Part shown: positions 16,119 through 24,061 of the stretch, in pieces
Layout: each line of letters starts with the position of its first letter
Position numbering within the stretch: the first letter of the stretch is position 1
Source of the DNA: an uncultured Eubacteriales bacterium
GTDB taxonomy: Bacteria; Bacillota; Clostridia; Oscillospirales; QAKW01
Direction of reading: 5' to 3'
Assembly (NCBI GenBank): GCA_902492505.1
Contig: CABULU010000020.1
Location: forward strand, 1 to 31,525
Length of the DNA: 31,525 nucleotides
Position numbers and translations under genes: made by a program
Notes under the pieces: generated by a model
Database searches by the model: none
The model's input: only the letters and a program-made list of their open reading frames with translations
Told to the model about the DNA's origin: nothing

Positions 16119-16691
16119 GTGGATAATATAATTCTTGAAACAGATAGGCTCATTTTAAGAAAATTTGAGCTAAAGGATATGGAAGCACTTTTTCTGCTCC
16201 TAAATGACAAAGATGTAAACACCTTTTTACCGTGGTATCCCGTAAAGAATTTAGAGCAGGCAGAGGCTTTTTATAAGAAGAGGATTGCAGATAAGAAATA
16301 TTATTTTGCAATCTGCATGAAACAGGATAATATTCCTGTCGGTTATGTTAATGCAGAAACGGATGACAGTCACGACTTCGGTTATGCCATTCGTAAGGAA
16401 TTTTGGCATAAGGGAATTGCAACGGAGGCGAGCAAAGCTCTTGTCGAATATTTGAAAAAGGACGGGATTTTGTACATCACGGCGACACATGACAGAAATA
16501 ATCCGAGAAGCGGCGGTGTCATGCGAAATATCGGGATGAAATACTGCTACTCCTATGAGGAGCAGTGGCAGCCGAAGAATTTTCCGGTGATTTTCAGAAT
16601 GTATCAATTAAACCTTGACGGGCGTGAGGACAGAGTGTACAGAAAATACTGGAATATTTATGACAGGCATTTCGTGGAAGAAGACGTATAA
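16119..16691 (+). CDS. GNAT acetyltransferase (RimJ/RimL-like)
   Basis: Acetyl-CoA-dependent N-acetyltransferase, substrate unknown. It reads NIILETDRLILRKFELKDMEALFLLLND, the classic RimJ/RimL start, then FAICMKQDNIPVGYVNAE and YAIRKEFWHKGIATEASKALVEYL (motif A, acetyl-CoA binding) and NPRSGGVMRNIGMKYCYSYEEQW. The ORF is open from within polA, but the family start fits the GTG at 16119 (GGGGA 5 nt upstream) or the ATG at 16107 without a clear Shine-Dalgarno sequence. About 190 residues. By eye it is more AT-rich than its neighbours and it sits between polA and rimI, so it may be a later insertion. It could modify a small molecule or antibiotic rather than a ribosomal protein. Confidence 0.8.
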   Translation: MDNIILETDRLILRKFELKDMEALFLLLNDKDVNTFLPWYPVKNLEQAEAFYKKRIADKKYYFAICMKQDNIPVGYVNAETDDSHDFGYAIRKEFWHKGIATEASKALVEYLKKDGILYITATHDRNNPRSGGVMRNIGMKYCYSYEEQWQPKNFPVIFRMYQLNLDGREDRVYRKYWNIYDRHFVEEDV

Positions 16692-16706
16692 AATGACGGT
16701 GAGTTT

Positions 16707-17165
16707 ATGAATTTTAAAATTTCAAAACTTGATGCCGGCGCTGACAGGCGGGATTTTGGCGACGCAGTGAATATTTTATCTCTCTGTGTCGGTTTCGATG
16801 CGCAGCGGCAGCTGAGTGAATACGTTCAAAATCCGGCTGTCCGCGTTTTCTGCGCTCGCAGCTTACCGTCGGATGAGCGGCTGTGCGGAATAATACTTAT
16901 TATGATTTCGTTTGAAAGCTGCGATATTTTAGATATCGCAGTGGATAGCGCTTATCGCCGAAGAGGGGCGGCAAAAGCGCTTTTAGAGTATGCAAGCCGT
17001 TATTGTAAAGAACGCGGTGTCAAAGAGCAGCTTTTGGAGGTGCGCCTTTCAAATACTGCCGCACGTGCATTTTATGAGCGCGCCGGATTTGAAGAAATAG
17101 CGCGGCGAAGAAATTATTACAGCGCTCCGGTTGAGGATGCGGCGGTGCTTAGGAGAAGGATATAA
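16707..17165 (+). CDS. rimI: Ribosomal protein S18-alanine N-acetyltransferase (RimI)
   Basis: GNAT enzyme that acetylates protein N-termini. 152 residues with the acetyl-CoA motif DIAVDSAYRRRGAAKALLEYA and the RimI signature LLEVRLSNTAARAFYERAGFEEIARRRNYYSAPVEDAAVL (EVR.SN..A...Y...GF......YY....EDA). The call rests on this signature and on its place directly before tsaD, a conserved pairing in bacteria. tsaE and tsaB, which often precede rimI, are not here. A short spacer with GGTGAG precedes the ATG. Confidence 0.85.
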   Translation: MNFKISKLDAGADRRDFGDAVNILSLCVGFDAQRQLSEYVQNPAVRVFCARSLPSDERLCGIILIMISFESCDILDIAVDSAYRRRGAAKALLEYASRYCKERGVKEQLLEVRLSNTAARAFYERAGFEEIARRRNYYSAPVEDAAVLRRRI

Positions 17166-17167
17166 TT

Positions 17168-18205
17168 ATGAACATACTTGCAATAGAAAGCTCATGTGAC
17201 GAGACTGCGGCGGCCGTCGTGCGTGATGGGCGACAGGTGCTTTCAAATACAGTTTTTTCTCAGATAGATATACATAAGGTTTACGGCGGCGTTGTGCCGG
17301 AAATTGCTTCGCGCTGTCATGTTGAAAAGATAACGCCGCTTGTGGAAAAGGCGATAGAGGACAGCGGTCTTTCAGTATCCGATATAGACGCGGTAGCGGT
17401 GACAAGTGCGCCCGGGCTTATCGGCGCACTGCTTGTGGGGCTGAATTTTGCCAAGGGCTTTGCATATGCAAACGGTCTGCCGCTGGTGCCGGTGCATCAT
17501 ATCCGCTCACATATCGCCGCAAACTATCTTGCTTACCCGGAGCTTGAACCGCCGTTTCTGGCAATGGTCGTATCGGGCGGGCATTCTCATATTGTCAGCG
17601 TGGAGGGTTATACCGATTATAAAATTGTAGGTATGACGCGCGATGACGCGGCAGGCGAAGCGTTTGATAAAGGCGCGCGCGTGCTGGGGCTTCCGTATCC
17701 GGGAGGCGTGGAAATCGACAAGCTGGCAAAAAGCGGTGACCCCCATGCCGTAAGGTTTCCGCAGGTAAGCTTTAAGGACGCACCCTTTGATTTTTCTTTT
17801 TCAGGCGTAAAGACCGCAATAATAAACTATGTGCATACGGCTTCCCAGCGCGGGCAGAGTATAAACGCCGCGGATATCGCCGCATCGTACAGCGAAGCGA
17901 TAACCGGCGTGCTCACCGAAAAATTCTATGGTGCGGCAAAAGCGCTTGGCTTTACACGGCTTGCTGTTGCGGGCGGAGTGTCGGCAAATTCTATGCTCAG
18001 GCAAAAACTTCAGAGCAGTCTTCCAAGCGGCTGCAAGCTTTTTATCCCTCCTCTTTCTCTTTGTGGGGATAACGCCGCAATGGTCGGCGCACAGGGCTTT
18101 TATGAATTCAGTGCAGGTTTTGTTGCAGGACTTGACCAAAATGCGCTTGCAACGGCGGATATTCAAAAAGCATTATGTAAACCAAATAAGCCGATAAGTT
18201 TTTAA
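17168..18205 (+). CDS. tsaD: tRNA N6-adenosine threonylcarbamoyltransferase
   Basis: Catalytic subunit for t6A37 formation in ANN-decoding tRNAs, transferring threonylcarbamoyl from TC-AMP; it works with TsaB and TsaE. 345 residues: MNILAIESSCDETAAAVV (ASKHA phosphate-1 motif), EIASRCHVEKI, TSAPGLIGALLVGL (79-92), metal ligands H111 and H115 in HHIRSHIAANY (110-120), VVSGGHSH, DDAAGEAFDKGARVLGLPYPGG, FSFSGVKTA, and a C-terminal VAGGVSANSMLR...CGDNAAMVG. GGAGAAGGA lies upstream. Only 2 nt separate it from rimI. It is the last gene of the plus-strand run; the next clear terminator is about 200 nt downstream. Confidence 0.97.
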   Translation: MNILAIESSCDETAAAVVRDGRQVLSNTVFSQIDIHKVYGGVVPEIASRCHVEKITPLVEKAIEDSGLSVSDIDAVAVTSAPGLIGALLVGLNFAKGFAYANGLPLVPVHHIRSHIAANYLAYPELEPPFLAMVVSGGHSHIVSVEGYTDYKIVGMTRDDAAGEAFDKGARVLGLPYPGGVEIDKLAKSGDPHAVRFPQVSFKDAPFDFSFSGVKTAIINYVHTASQRGQSINAADIAASYSEAITGVLTEKFYGAAKALGFTRLAVAGGVSANSMLRQKLQSSLPSGCKLFIPPLSLCGDNAAMVGAQGFYEFSAGFVAGLDQNALATADIQKALCKPNKPISF

Positions 18206-18409
18206 CCGAATATGCGCTGACAAGCTGTCGAAAAATATATGAAATAAGCTGTTTGAATAGTAAACATGCGGAATTAAAGTATGTTCAAAACTCTGTTCAA
18301 AATGTTAATAACCTGTTTGAATGATAATTTTTCTGCAAAAATTATGTAATGTTGTTATGTTGAAGCAGTCGGTAATTTTTCTTTCATTTTGTCGAACGGA
18401 AATTAAAAG
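18206..18409. other. Intergenic region with four TTTGAA/TTCAAA half-sites
   Basis: No gene is seen. Two 18-bp direct repeats (18246-18263 and 18310-18327, 15/18 identical, core CTGTTTGAAT) flank two copies of GTTCAAAA (18283-18290 and 18295-18302) in the opposite sense, 12 bp apart. The order is plus, minus, minus, plus. It may be a protein-binding cluster, a processing region of the tsaD transcript, or a decayed repeat. Confidence 0.4.
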
Positions 18410-18446
18410 TCCCGCCGTGAAAATCAATTTCACGGCGGGATTTTTA
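18410..18446. terminator. Bidirectional intrinsic terminator
   Basis: Perfect 13-bp stem (18410-18422 with 18428-18440, core CCCGCCGTGAAA) and a 5-nt loop, followed by TTTTTAATT on the plus strand and a shorter T-rich stretch on the minus strand. It separates tsaD from the convergent putP. Confidence 0.88.
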
Positions 18447-18458
18447 ATTAATAATGTC

Positions 18459-20015
18459 TTATTTTGCTTTACATTCTTTTACTGTTTCATCAAACTCAAG
18501 TATAATTTCTTTTTCCGGCTGTTTTGTAAGAAGACTTACAACAACAAGCACTATAAGACCGAAAATAAACGCTGGCAGAAGCTCGTAAATCGCAAATACG
18601 CCGCCTAACTTTGAAATTCCGTATTTCCATATAAAGACCATGGCGCCGCCCGAGACCATACCGGCGATTGCACCCCATTTTGTTGAGCGCTTCCAGAACA
18701 GTGCTGCGAGCATTACGGGACCGAAGGAGGCGCCAAAGCCCGCCCATGCAAAGGAAACAACCTGAAATACCGATGAATCGGGATCGCGGGCGAAGATGAC
18801 GGATAAAACGGAAATTCCGATAACCGATAAACGAGCGACCAGTATGGATTTTTTGTCCGACAGCCTTATACCGAAGAAGTTTTCACATATATCGTTTGTT
18901 ACTCCGCTTGCCGCTGTTAAAAGCTGAGAATCGGCTGTTGACATTGTGGCGGCGAGGATACCGGCAAGGATCACGCCGGCGCACAGAGCGAAGATATAGC
19001 CATATCTGCTGATTGCCTGTGCGATTGTTATGATTATAGTTTCTTTATTCGGGTCTGACGGGTCTGTAATGACTCCCGACTGTACAAGGGCATATCCTGT
19101 AATACCTATCATTACGGCGACTGCCATGGATATAATTACCCATACTGTGGCAACCCGGCGTGAGGTTTTGAGATTTTTTGCGTCGTTGATGGCCATAAAG
19201 CGCAAAAGGACGTGGGGCATTCCAAAGTATCCCAGACCCCATGCAAGAAGTGAGGCTATAGGGAGAATTCCGAAAGGCACGGCGCTGTTTGTTGAAGCGT
19301 CATAGTAAGAATTGAGCGAGAGGTAACCGGGAAGCTGTTTCACGCTGTCTATAATACCGTCAAAGCCGAACGCGGCGTTGCCCGCGCTGCCGGTAGCCTC
19401 GCCGTAGCCGATAACAACGATGAGCGCAACTGTCATGACGATTGACTGTACAAGGTCGGTTGTGCTTGCGGCAAGAAAACCTCCCATTACGCAGTAAAGG
19501 CATATGACAACGGCACATACAATCATAGCGCCCAAGTAGTCAACCCCTAAAACTGTGGAAAACAGTTTTCCGCATGCGGCAAATCCCGACGCGGTGTATG
19601 GAACGAAGAATATAATAATAATCAGCGCAGCTATAATGCTGAGGATATTTTTGTTATCTTTATAGCGTTTTGAAAAAAATTCGGGAATAGTTATGGCATT
19701 TATTTTGTGCGAATATACTCGTATTCGTTTTGAAACGATAAGCCAGTTAAGGTATGTACCGATGGCAAGACCGAGCGCCGTCCAGGTCGGCTGTGCAAGT
19801 CCGGTGAGCATAGCAAGTCCCGGAAGACCCATAAGCAGCCATGAGCTCATATCAGATGCTTCGGCACTCATTGCCGTGACAAACGGACCGAGCCGCCTGC
19901 CGCCGAGATAAAAATCGTCGGTATTTTTGTTTTTGCGTGAGCAGACAAAACCGATTATCAGCATACCCGCCAAATATATCGCGATCGCGATAAGAATAAG
20001 AACGGTTGATTTCAT
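18459..20015 (-). CDS. putP: Sodium/proline symporter
   Basis: Na+-coupled proline uptake across the cytoplasmic membrane (SSS family). 518 residues with about 13 hydrophobic segments, consistent with PutP (about 500 aa). Recognisable stretches: DDFYLGGRRLGPFVTAMSAEASDMSSWLLMGLPG, QPTWTALGLAIGTYLNWLIVSKRIR, TIPEFFSKRY, LGYFGMPHVLLRFMAI, AGILAATMSTADSQLLTAASGVTND. These match PutP more closely than pantothenate or glucose SSS members. AAGGGGGAAA precedes the ATG. It is the last gene before the shared terminator. It could supply proline as nutrient or osmoprotectant. Confidence 0.92.
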   Translation of the reverse strand: MKSTVLILIAIAIYLAGMLIIGFVCSRKNKNTDDFYLGGRRLGPFVTAMSAEASDMSSWLLMGLPGLAMLTGLAQPTWTALGLAIGTYLNWLIVSKRIRVYSHKINAITIPEFFSKRYKDNKNILSIIAALIIIIFFVPYTASGFAACGKLFSTVLGVDYLGAMIVCAVVICLYCVMGGFLAASTTDLVQSIVMTVALIVVIGYGEATGSAGNAAFGFDGIIDSVKQLPGYLSLNSYYDASTNSAVPFGILPIASLLAWGLGYFGMPHVLLRFMAINDAKNLKTSRRVATVWVIISMAVAVMIGITGYALVQSGVITDPSDPNKETIIITIAQAISRYGYIFALCAGVILAGILAATMSTADSQLLTAASGVTNDICENFFGIRLSDKKSILVARLSVIGISVLSVIFARDPDSSVFQVVSFAWAGFGASFGPVMLAALFWKRSTKWGAIAGMVSGGAMVFIWKYGISKLGGVFAIYELLPAFIFGLIVLVVVSLLTKQPEKEIILEFDETVKECKAK

Positions 20016-20038
20016 ATTTTCCCCCTTAGTTTTTTAAT

Positions 20039-20067
20039 GGTATATTATAAAAATCGCCGCGAGGCAA
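20039..20067 (-). promoter_or_regulatory. Weak candidate promoter for putP
   Basis: TTGCCT (20067-20062), 17 bp, TATACC (20044-20039) on the minus strand, about 25 bp upstream of the putP ATG. The -10 is poor; an overlapping TATAAT (20049-20044) has too short a spacer. Confidence 0.3.
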
Positions 20068-20083
20068 TTAAAAGCGCAGTTTT

Positions 20084-20545
20084 TTAACGCCATTTTTTAT
20101 AGATTACGATTTCGGCGTCGGCACCGTTTGCTCCGTACTCACATACCAAAAGATAATGCTCGTCGGCGGTAAGTCCGTAGCAGCGTTCACTGCCTTTTTT
20201 ACAGATTTGGTTACCCAAATATATTCTGTCGTCTTCCCAAAAGCTGATAATCTGTCCTCCCGGCAGCTTATATTTAAGATTAACAAAACCTCCGCGCAGA
20301 GCATTGAGGTCGGTAACCGTAGCCATATCTTTTATACCGAGTGCATTGAATTCTGCAATAAGTCTTTTTTTGAGTTTACAGCCGTTGTTAAAAACACTGC
20401 CGCAGCTTTCGCAGCCTTTGTTTTTACGGCACAGCGCCAGCATACATGAGCCGCCGAACGGATGCCCGTCGGTGTTTTTACAGCCTTTGCAGTTTGACTG
20501 TGAAGGGCATTTTGTGCAGTCAAGTCCGCATAACGCGTCTCCCAT
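20084..20545 (-). CDS. Cys-rich DUF3795-like protein, function unknown
   Basis: 153 residues. The N-terminal ~60 residues carry a regular cysteine pattern, CGLDCTKCP...CKGC...C...C...GCESCG...CKL, as in DUF3795 proteins, which probably bind zinc or an Fe-S cluster. The remainder (from about 75) is a mixed domain (LKYKLPGGQIISFWEDDRIYLGNQICKKGSERCYGLTADEHYLLVCEY) that I do not recognise. No signal peptide or membrane segment. AAGGAGGT lies 10 nt before the ATG. The XRE regulator gene is immediately upstream on the same strand, so the two may be co-transcribed. Confidence 0.6.
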   Translation of the reverse strand: MGDALCGLDCTKCPSQSNCKGCKNTDGHPFGGSCMLALCRKNKGCESCGSVFNNGCKLKKRLIAEFNALGIKDMATVTDLNALRGGFVNLKYKLPGGQIISFWEDDRIYLGNQICKKGSERCYGLTADEHYLLVCEYGANGADAEIVIYKKWR

Positions 20546-20587
20546 ATGATTTTTACCTCCTTAGTTGTAACTGTATGTTATGAGAAT

Positions 20588-20806
20588 TTATTTTCGTATA
20601 TCGGTAAAATCGGAGAGACCGAGAATGTAATCGGCGGAGACGTTATAAAACCGGCACAATGCAATCAGTTGTTCAATATCCAATTTTCTTTCTTTTCTCT
20701 CGATTTTTGATATATTTGATTGGTTGCAGCCGTATATTTCGGTCAAATCATTTTGCGTAAGTCCTTTTTCTTCGCGCAGCTGTATCAGCTTTTCTAAATA
20801 ATCCAT
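20588..20806 (-). CDS. XRE-family transcriptional regulator (single HTH)
   Basis: 72 residues from the ATG at 20806, almost entirely one Cro/CI-type helix-turn-helix: LIQLREEKGLTQNDLTEIYGCNQSNISKIERKERKLDIEQLIALCRFYNVSADYILGLSD. An in-frame ATG at 20908 gives a longer ORF, but AAGGAGA at 20817-20811 sits 4 nt from the 20806 ATG, and the extra residues look non-coding. There is no effector or multimerisation domain. It may act as a small repressor of its own gene and of the downstream DUF3795 gene; a TGATTAATCA palindrome lies in its leader. Confidence 0.82.
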   Translation of the reverse strand: MDYLEKLIQLREEKGLTQNDLTEIYGCNQSNISKIERKERKLDIEQLIALCRFYNVSADYILGLSDFTDIRK

Positions 20807-20930
20807 GTTGTCTCCTTTATAAAAAATCAAAAAAGTATCATAATAATTTTTTGCGAAATGCATTGAACACTTTTGTGCAGGAGTAATTTGATTAATCAGA
20901 CAAAACATATCATTATATAATATTCAAAAT

Positions 20931-20959
20931 ATCATATCATAAAGTGTAAAAAGTTGCAA
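20931..20959 (-). promoter_or_regulatory. Sigma-A promoter for the XRE gene
   Basis: TTGCAA (20959-20954), 17 bp, TATGAT (20936-20931) on the minus strand, giving a leader of about 115 nt. A 10-bp palindrome TGATTAATCA at 20889-20898 lies within that leader. Confidence 0.55.
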
Positions 20960-20997
20960 GAAAAAGTGCGCGGTATATTTCATATATGGCTTGCGTT

Positions 20998-21687
20998 TTA
21001 ATACGGTGAAAAAATATTTTCACCGTCCGTTACCGTAAAGTTTTTTGTTTTCAGCACCTCTACAAGCTGTGAGTTGTCTTTTATCGGCTGCTCTGTGAGA
21101 ATACCCGCGCCGCGCATGTACGATTTGCTGTGATAGTCGGAACCGTAGACCGTCAGCATACCGAATTTTTTTGCCCAGGCTGCCGCGATATCATTGCGTG
21201 AATCATGCGTTGTGCAGAAATTACCCGCTTCTATGCCGTCAAGAAACTTCGGGCTTGTCACGGTCATAGTGTCGCGGAAGGGGTGCGCCTGAAAGATAAG
21301 AGCGCCGTTTTCATGAAAAAACGGATACAGCTCTTTTATTGTCCAGTCCATAATATTGCCCATATTCAGTATGAACTCATCGTCAATACCGTAAATCAAG
21401 TAATCGTTCATGTTCTTTCTGACGCGCAGCTCCATTCCTGTCAGCACCGTTATTCTTCCGGCGGCGTACACCCGCGCGCGGCGTATATCCTCAAGAAAAA
21501 TTTTTGCCGCCTCTTTATAATCGGTTATATCGGGAAGAATAACATCAAACAGCGTCGGACTCATGTGGTTTGTTATAACAACTGTCGAATATCCGTTTTC
21601 AATATATTGCTCTATCATTTCCTCAGGCTCGGTGTGCGCACATTTGCTTGCAGGGCAAGTATGCACATGCAGCTCTGCTTTGTACAA
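20998..21687 (-). CDS. PHP-domain metal-dependent phosphoesterase
   Basis: 229 residues. PHP family motifs: ELHVHT (5-10, the HxH metal ligands), VITNHMS (about 37-43), GMELRV (acidic ligand), FQAHPFRD, then GSDYHSK (D and H ligands). Related proteins are nucleotide or histidinol-phosphate phosphoesterases; the substrate here is not readable. There is no polymerase fusion or signal peptide. GAGGTGA lies close upstream of the ATG, behind a strong promoter, and the leader is very short. A 10-bp inverted repeat spans its last codons. Confidence 0.82.
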   Translation of the reverse strand: MYKAELHVHTCPASKCAHTEPEEMIEQYIENGYSTVVITNHMSPTLFDVILPDITDYKEAAKIFLEDIRRARVYAAGRITVLTGMELRVRKNMNDYLIYGIDDEFILNMGNIMDWTIKELYPFFHENGALIFQAHPFRDTMTVTSPKFLDGIEAGNFCTTHDSRNDIAAAWAKKFGMLTVYGSDYHSKSYMRGAGILTEQPIKDNSQLVEVLKTKNFTVTDGENIFSPY

Positions 21688-21707
21688 ATTAATTCACCTC
21701 AGCCTGA

Positions 21708-21736
21708 ATTATACACCCTTAAAAAATTAAAGTCAA
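21708..21736 (-). promoter_or_regulatory. Sigma-A promoter for the PHP gene
   Basis: TTGACT (21736-21731), 17 bp, TATAAT (21713-21708). The predicted start is only about 14 nt before the ATG at 21687, leaving room for the GAGGTGA binding site. Confidence 0.75.
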
Positions 21737-21741
21737 TATTG

Positions 21742-21770
21742 TTGAAATCCCGTATTCTTTCATATATAAT
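21742..21770 (+). promoter_or_regulatory. Sigma-A promoter for the pgeF operon
   Basis: TTGAAA (21742-21747), 17 bp, TATAAT (21765-21770). Divergent from the PHP promoter with only 5 bp between the -35 elements. AAGGAG begins at about 21777, so the leader is very short. Confidence 0.75.
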
Positions 21771-21788
21771 AATAAAAAGGAGCGTTAT

Positions 21789-22592
21789 ATGACCGACAGC
21801 TTTTATTTTGACAATTCAAACGGCATGAAAACTTTGCGCTGCCGCGCACTGGATGATATCGGGTTTGAAAAGCACTGCTTTACCACGCGCATAGGCGGCG
21901 TGAGCCGCGGATATCTGTCTGAGACTAATCTGTCCTTTTCAAGGGAAACGCGGGAAAATGTGCAGGAAAATTATCGCCGTGTTTTTGAAGCGGCGGGCTT
22001 TTCCGGCAGTGCCGTTTTGTCCAATCAGCAGCATACCGATAATGTTTTGACTGTTGATAGCTCGCATAAGACGGGTGGATTCTGGTTTGCCGAGCAGGCG
22101 GTTGACGGATTTGTGACAAACGAGCGCGGATTGTGCCTTGTCACTTTTGTCGCCGACTGTGTGCCTGTAATAATCGCAGATCCCAAAAAAAGAGCTGTCG
22201 CCTGTGTACATTCCGGATGGCGTGGCACGGCGCTTGGGATTACTGCGGTCGCTGTGAACAAAATGATTGCAAATTACGGGTGCAACCCTTGGGATTTGAC
22301 TGCGGCGGTCGGTCCGTGTATCGGCGCGTGCTGTTATGAGGTCGGACAGGATGTTTTTGACGGCTTTACGAAAAATAATCCGGAATTTTCGCAGTTTTTT
22401 AGAGAAAAAACGGACGGAAAGTATATGCTTGATTTAAACGGTGCAAACCGCGCTGTTTTGGAAAGCGCGGGTCTGTTGCCCGAAAATATACATTTAAGCT
22501 ATGAATGTACGTATTGCAACAGTGACATTTATTATTCGCATCGTGCAACAAACGGAAAGCGCGGCAATATGGCCGCTATGGTTGAAATATGA
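21789..22592 (+). CDS. pgeF: Peptidoglycan editing factor PgeF / YfiH-type laccase-domain protein
   Basis: Multicopper-oxidase-like fold protein. Relatives (YfiH/PgeF, and the mammalian LACC1) either act on purine nucleosides or prevent misincorporation in peptidoglycan stems. The 267-residue product has the family motifs FTTRIGGVS (31-39), NQQHTDNV (79-86, H82), FVADCVPVII (120-129, C124), VHSGWRGTALGI (140-151, H141) and GPCIGACCYEVG. The conserved metal-site triad His-Cys-His is intact. AAGGAG lies 6-7 nt upstream. It overlaps the downstream lipoprotein gene by 4 nt (ATGA) and leads a four-gene operon. Confidence 0.9.
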   Translation: MTDSFYFDNSNGMKTLRCRALDDIGFEKHCFTTRIGGVSRGYLSETNLSFSRETRENVQENYRRVFEAAGFSGSAVLSNQQHTDNVLTVDSSHKTGGFWFAEQAVDGFVTNERGLCLVTFVADCVPVIIADPKKRAVACVHSGWRGTALGITAVAVNKMIANYGCNPWDLTAAVGPCIGACCYEVGQDVFDGFTKNNPEFSQFFREKTDGKYMLDLNGANRAVLESAGLLPENIHLSYECTYCNSDIYYSHRATNGKRGNMAAMVEI

Positions 22593-24061
22593 AAAAACTA
22601 AGGCTTTTAATTTTAATAACGTCGCTTGTTATGGTGATGTGCAGCTGTGATGCGGTTGTCGATCCGCAGTCGTCGGTTTTGGGCGCGTATGTAGATAATG
22701 AAAATAAGCAGCAGGACAGCGAAAGCGCAGCAAAAACAGAAATGTCCGTTCTGTATTATAAGGACATGGATACAAACCCTGTTACCACCACCTGTTATGC
22801 CAACAGCGAGCTTTTAAAGCTGATTTACAGCCCGCTTGTGCGCGTTGACGACACATTTAAGCCATACGGAGTGCTGGCGGAGAGCTTTACCCGCGATAAA
22901 ACGACCGTAACTGTAAGACTTCGCTCCGGGCTTGTATTTTCGGATGGTTCGGCTGTGACGGCAACGGACGTTGTGAAGAGCTTTGATGCTGCAAGAAAAA
23001 ATGCCGGTTCGCCATATAACCGTCAGACAAGCTTTATGCTGAGGTATTATGCTCAGGATGAGCAAACCTTTGTATGTGTTTTTTCTGAGCAGGTTGCCGA
23101 CGTTGAGGCGATGCTGGACATTCCCGTCATGAAAAACGGTGAACCCGGCGTCGGATGCGGCCCATATGTTTTTTCCGAAAAGAACGGTAAAAACGTGCTT
23201 GTTGTAAACGAGAAGTATTTTGAGCGCGCAAACGTGCCGGTAATATATTTGATAGAAACCAAAAACGACGAAAATATTACAAATCTGTTTTCCGCAGGTG
23301 AGCTGGACATAATTTCGTCTGCTCAGAGCAGCAGCCTGTCGCTGACGTCGATGCGCGATTACTCGATAATAAGCTATCCGTCAAACAATCTCATATATAT
23401 CGGCGTGAATTATTCAAACGAATTTCTTTCAGACCCTGCGGTGCGCCGTGCGCTGTCAGCTGTTTTAGACCGTGACAGACTTGCCGAACAATCCCTTGTC
23501 GGTCTTGCCGACCCCGCGCGGTATCCGTTTAATCCGTGCTGGTACCGTATGAGCGAGGTGGCTTCTGCTGCGCCCGATACGGCAAATCCGACACAGCTTC
23601 TGAACGGCAAGGTATTCAGCCTGCTTGTGCCGTCGGGAAGTGATATAAAAAAAGCAATTGCAGACGGGATAGTGGAAAATCTCAAGTCGGCACAGGTAAC
23701 CGTTAATATAACCGAGGTTTCACCCGACGAGTTTGAGGCGGCGGTGAAAAGCGGGGAATATGATCTGTACCTTGGAGAGACCGCGATTTCACGCACAATG
23801 GATCCTACGTTTTTATATAAGACCGGCGGAAGCATGAACTACTTTGGTTTTTCGGATGAGGAGTTTGACGCGGCTTATGAGAGGCTCAGAAACGGTGAGA
23901 TTTCGCTTTCGGATTATTTGTCTGCATTTTCGGAAAAAATGCCTCTGATACCTGTTGTTTTCAGAAAAAACGTGATGTATTGCGATAAAAATATCACCGG
24001 CTTTAGCGATATGTCGCCGTGGAACAGCTTCGGTAATTTTATGGCGGTGAAACTTACGTGA
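22589..24061 (+). CDS. Peptide/nickel ABC transporter substrate-binding lipoprotein (family 5)
   Basis: Extracellular solute-binding protein of the OppA/DppA type, 490 residues. The N-terminus MKKLRLLILITSLVMVMCSC is a lipoprotein-like signal, with C20 the likely lipidated residue (MCSC is an imperfect lipobox). Family features: ANSELLKLIYSPLVRVDDTFKPYGVLAESFT, VRLRSGLVFSDGSAVTATDVVKSFDAAR (the LR.gvkFsDG..tA.DV..S signature), and the central NLIYIGVNYSNEFLSDPAVRRALSAVLDRD. No permease or ATPase genes are nearby, so it must borrow a transporter or act as a binding protein. Its neighbour PgeF suggests a cell-wall peptide ligand, but that is inference. It overlaps both neighbours. Confidence 0.85.
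   Translation: MKKLRLLILITSLVMVMCSCDAVVDPQSSVLGAYVDNENKQQDSESAAKTEMSVLYYKDMDTNPVTTTCYANSELLKLIYSPLVRVDDTFKPYGVLAESFTRDKTTVTVRLRSGLVFSDGSAVTATDVVKSFDAARKNAGSPYNRQTSFMLRYYAQDEQTFVCVFSEQVADVEAMLDIPVMKNGEPGVGCGPYVFSEKNGKNVLVVNEKYFERANVPVIYLIETKNDENITNLFSAGELDIISSAQSSSLSLTSMRDYSIISYPSNNLIYIGVNYSNEFLSDPAVRRALSAVLDRDRLAEQSLVGLADPARYPFNPCWYRMSEVASAAPDTANPTQLLNGKVFSLLVPSGSDIKKAIADGIVENLKSAQVTVNITEVSPDEFEAAVKSGEYDLYLGETAISRTMDPTFLYKTGGSMNYFGFSDEEFDAAYERLRNGEISLSDYLSAFSEKMPLIPVVFRKNVMYCDKNITGFSDMSPWNSFGNFMAVKLT

Noticed and set aside
21003..21026. 10-bp hairpin at the 3' end of the PHP gene as an intrinsic terminator
   Set aside because: Stem ACGGTGAAAA/TTTTCACCGT is real but partly encodes the C-terminus, and neither side has a T-tract.
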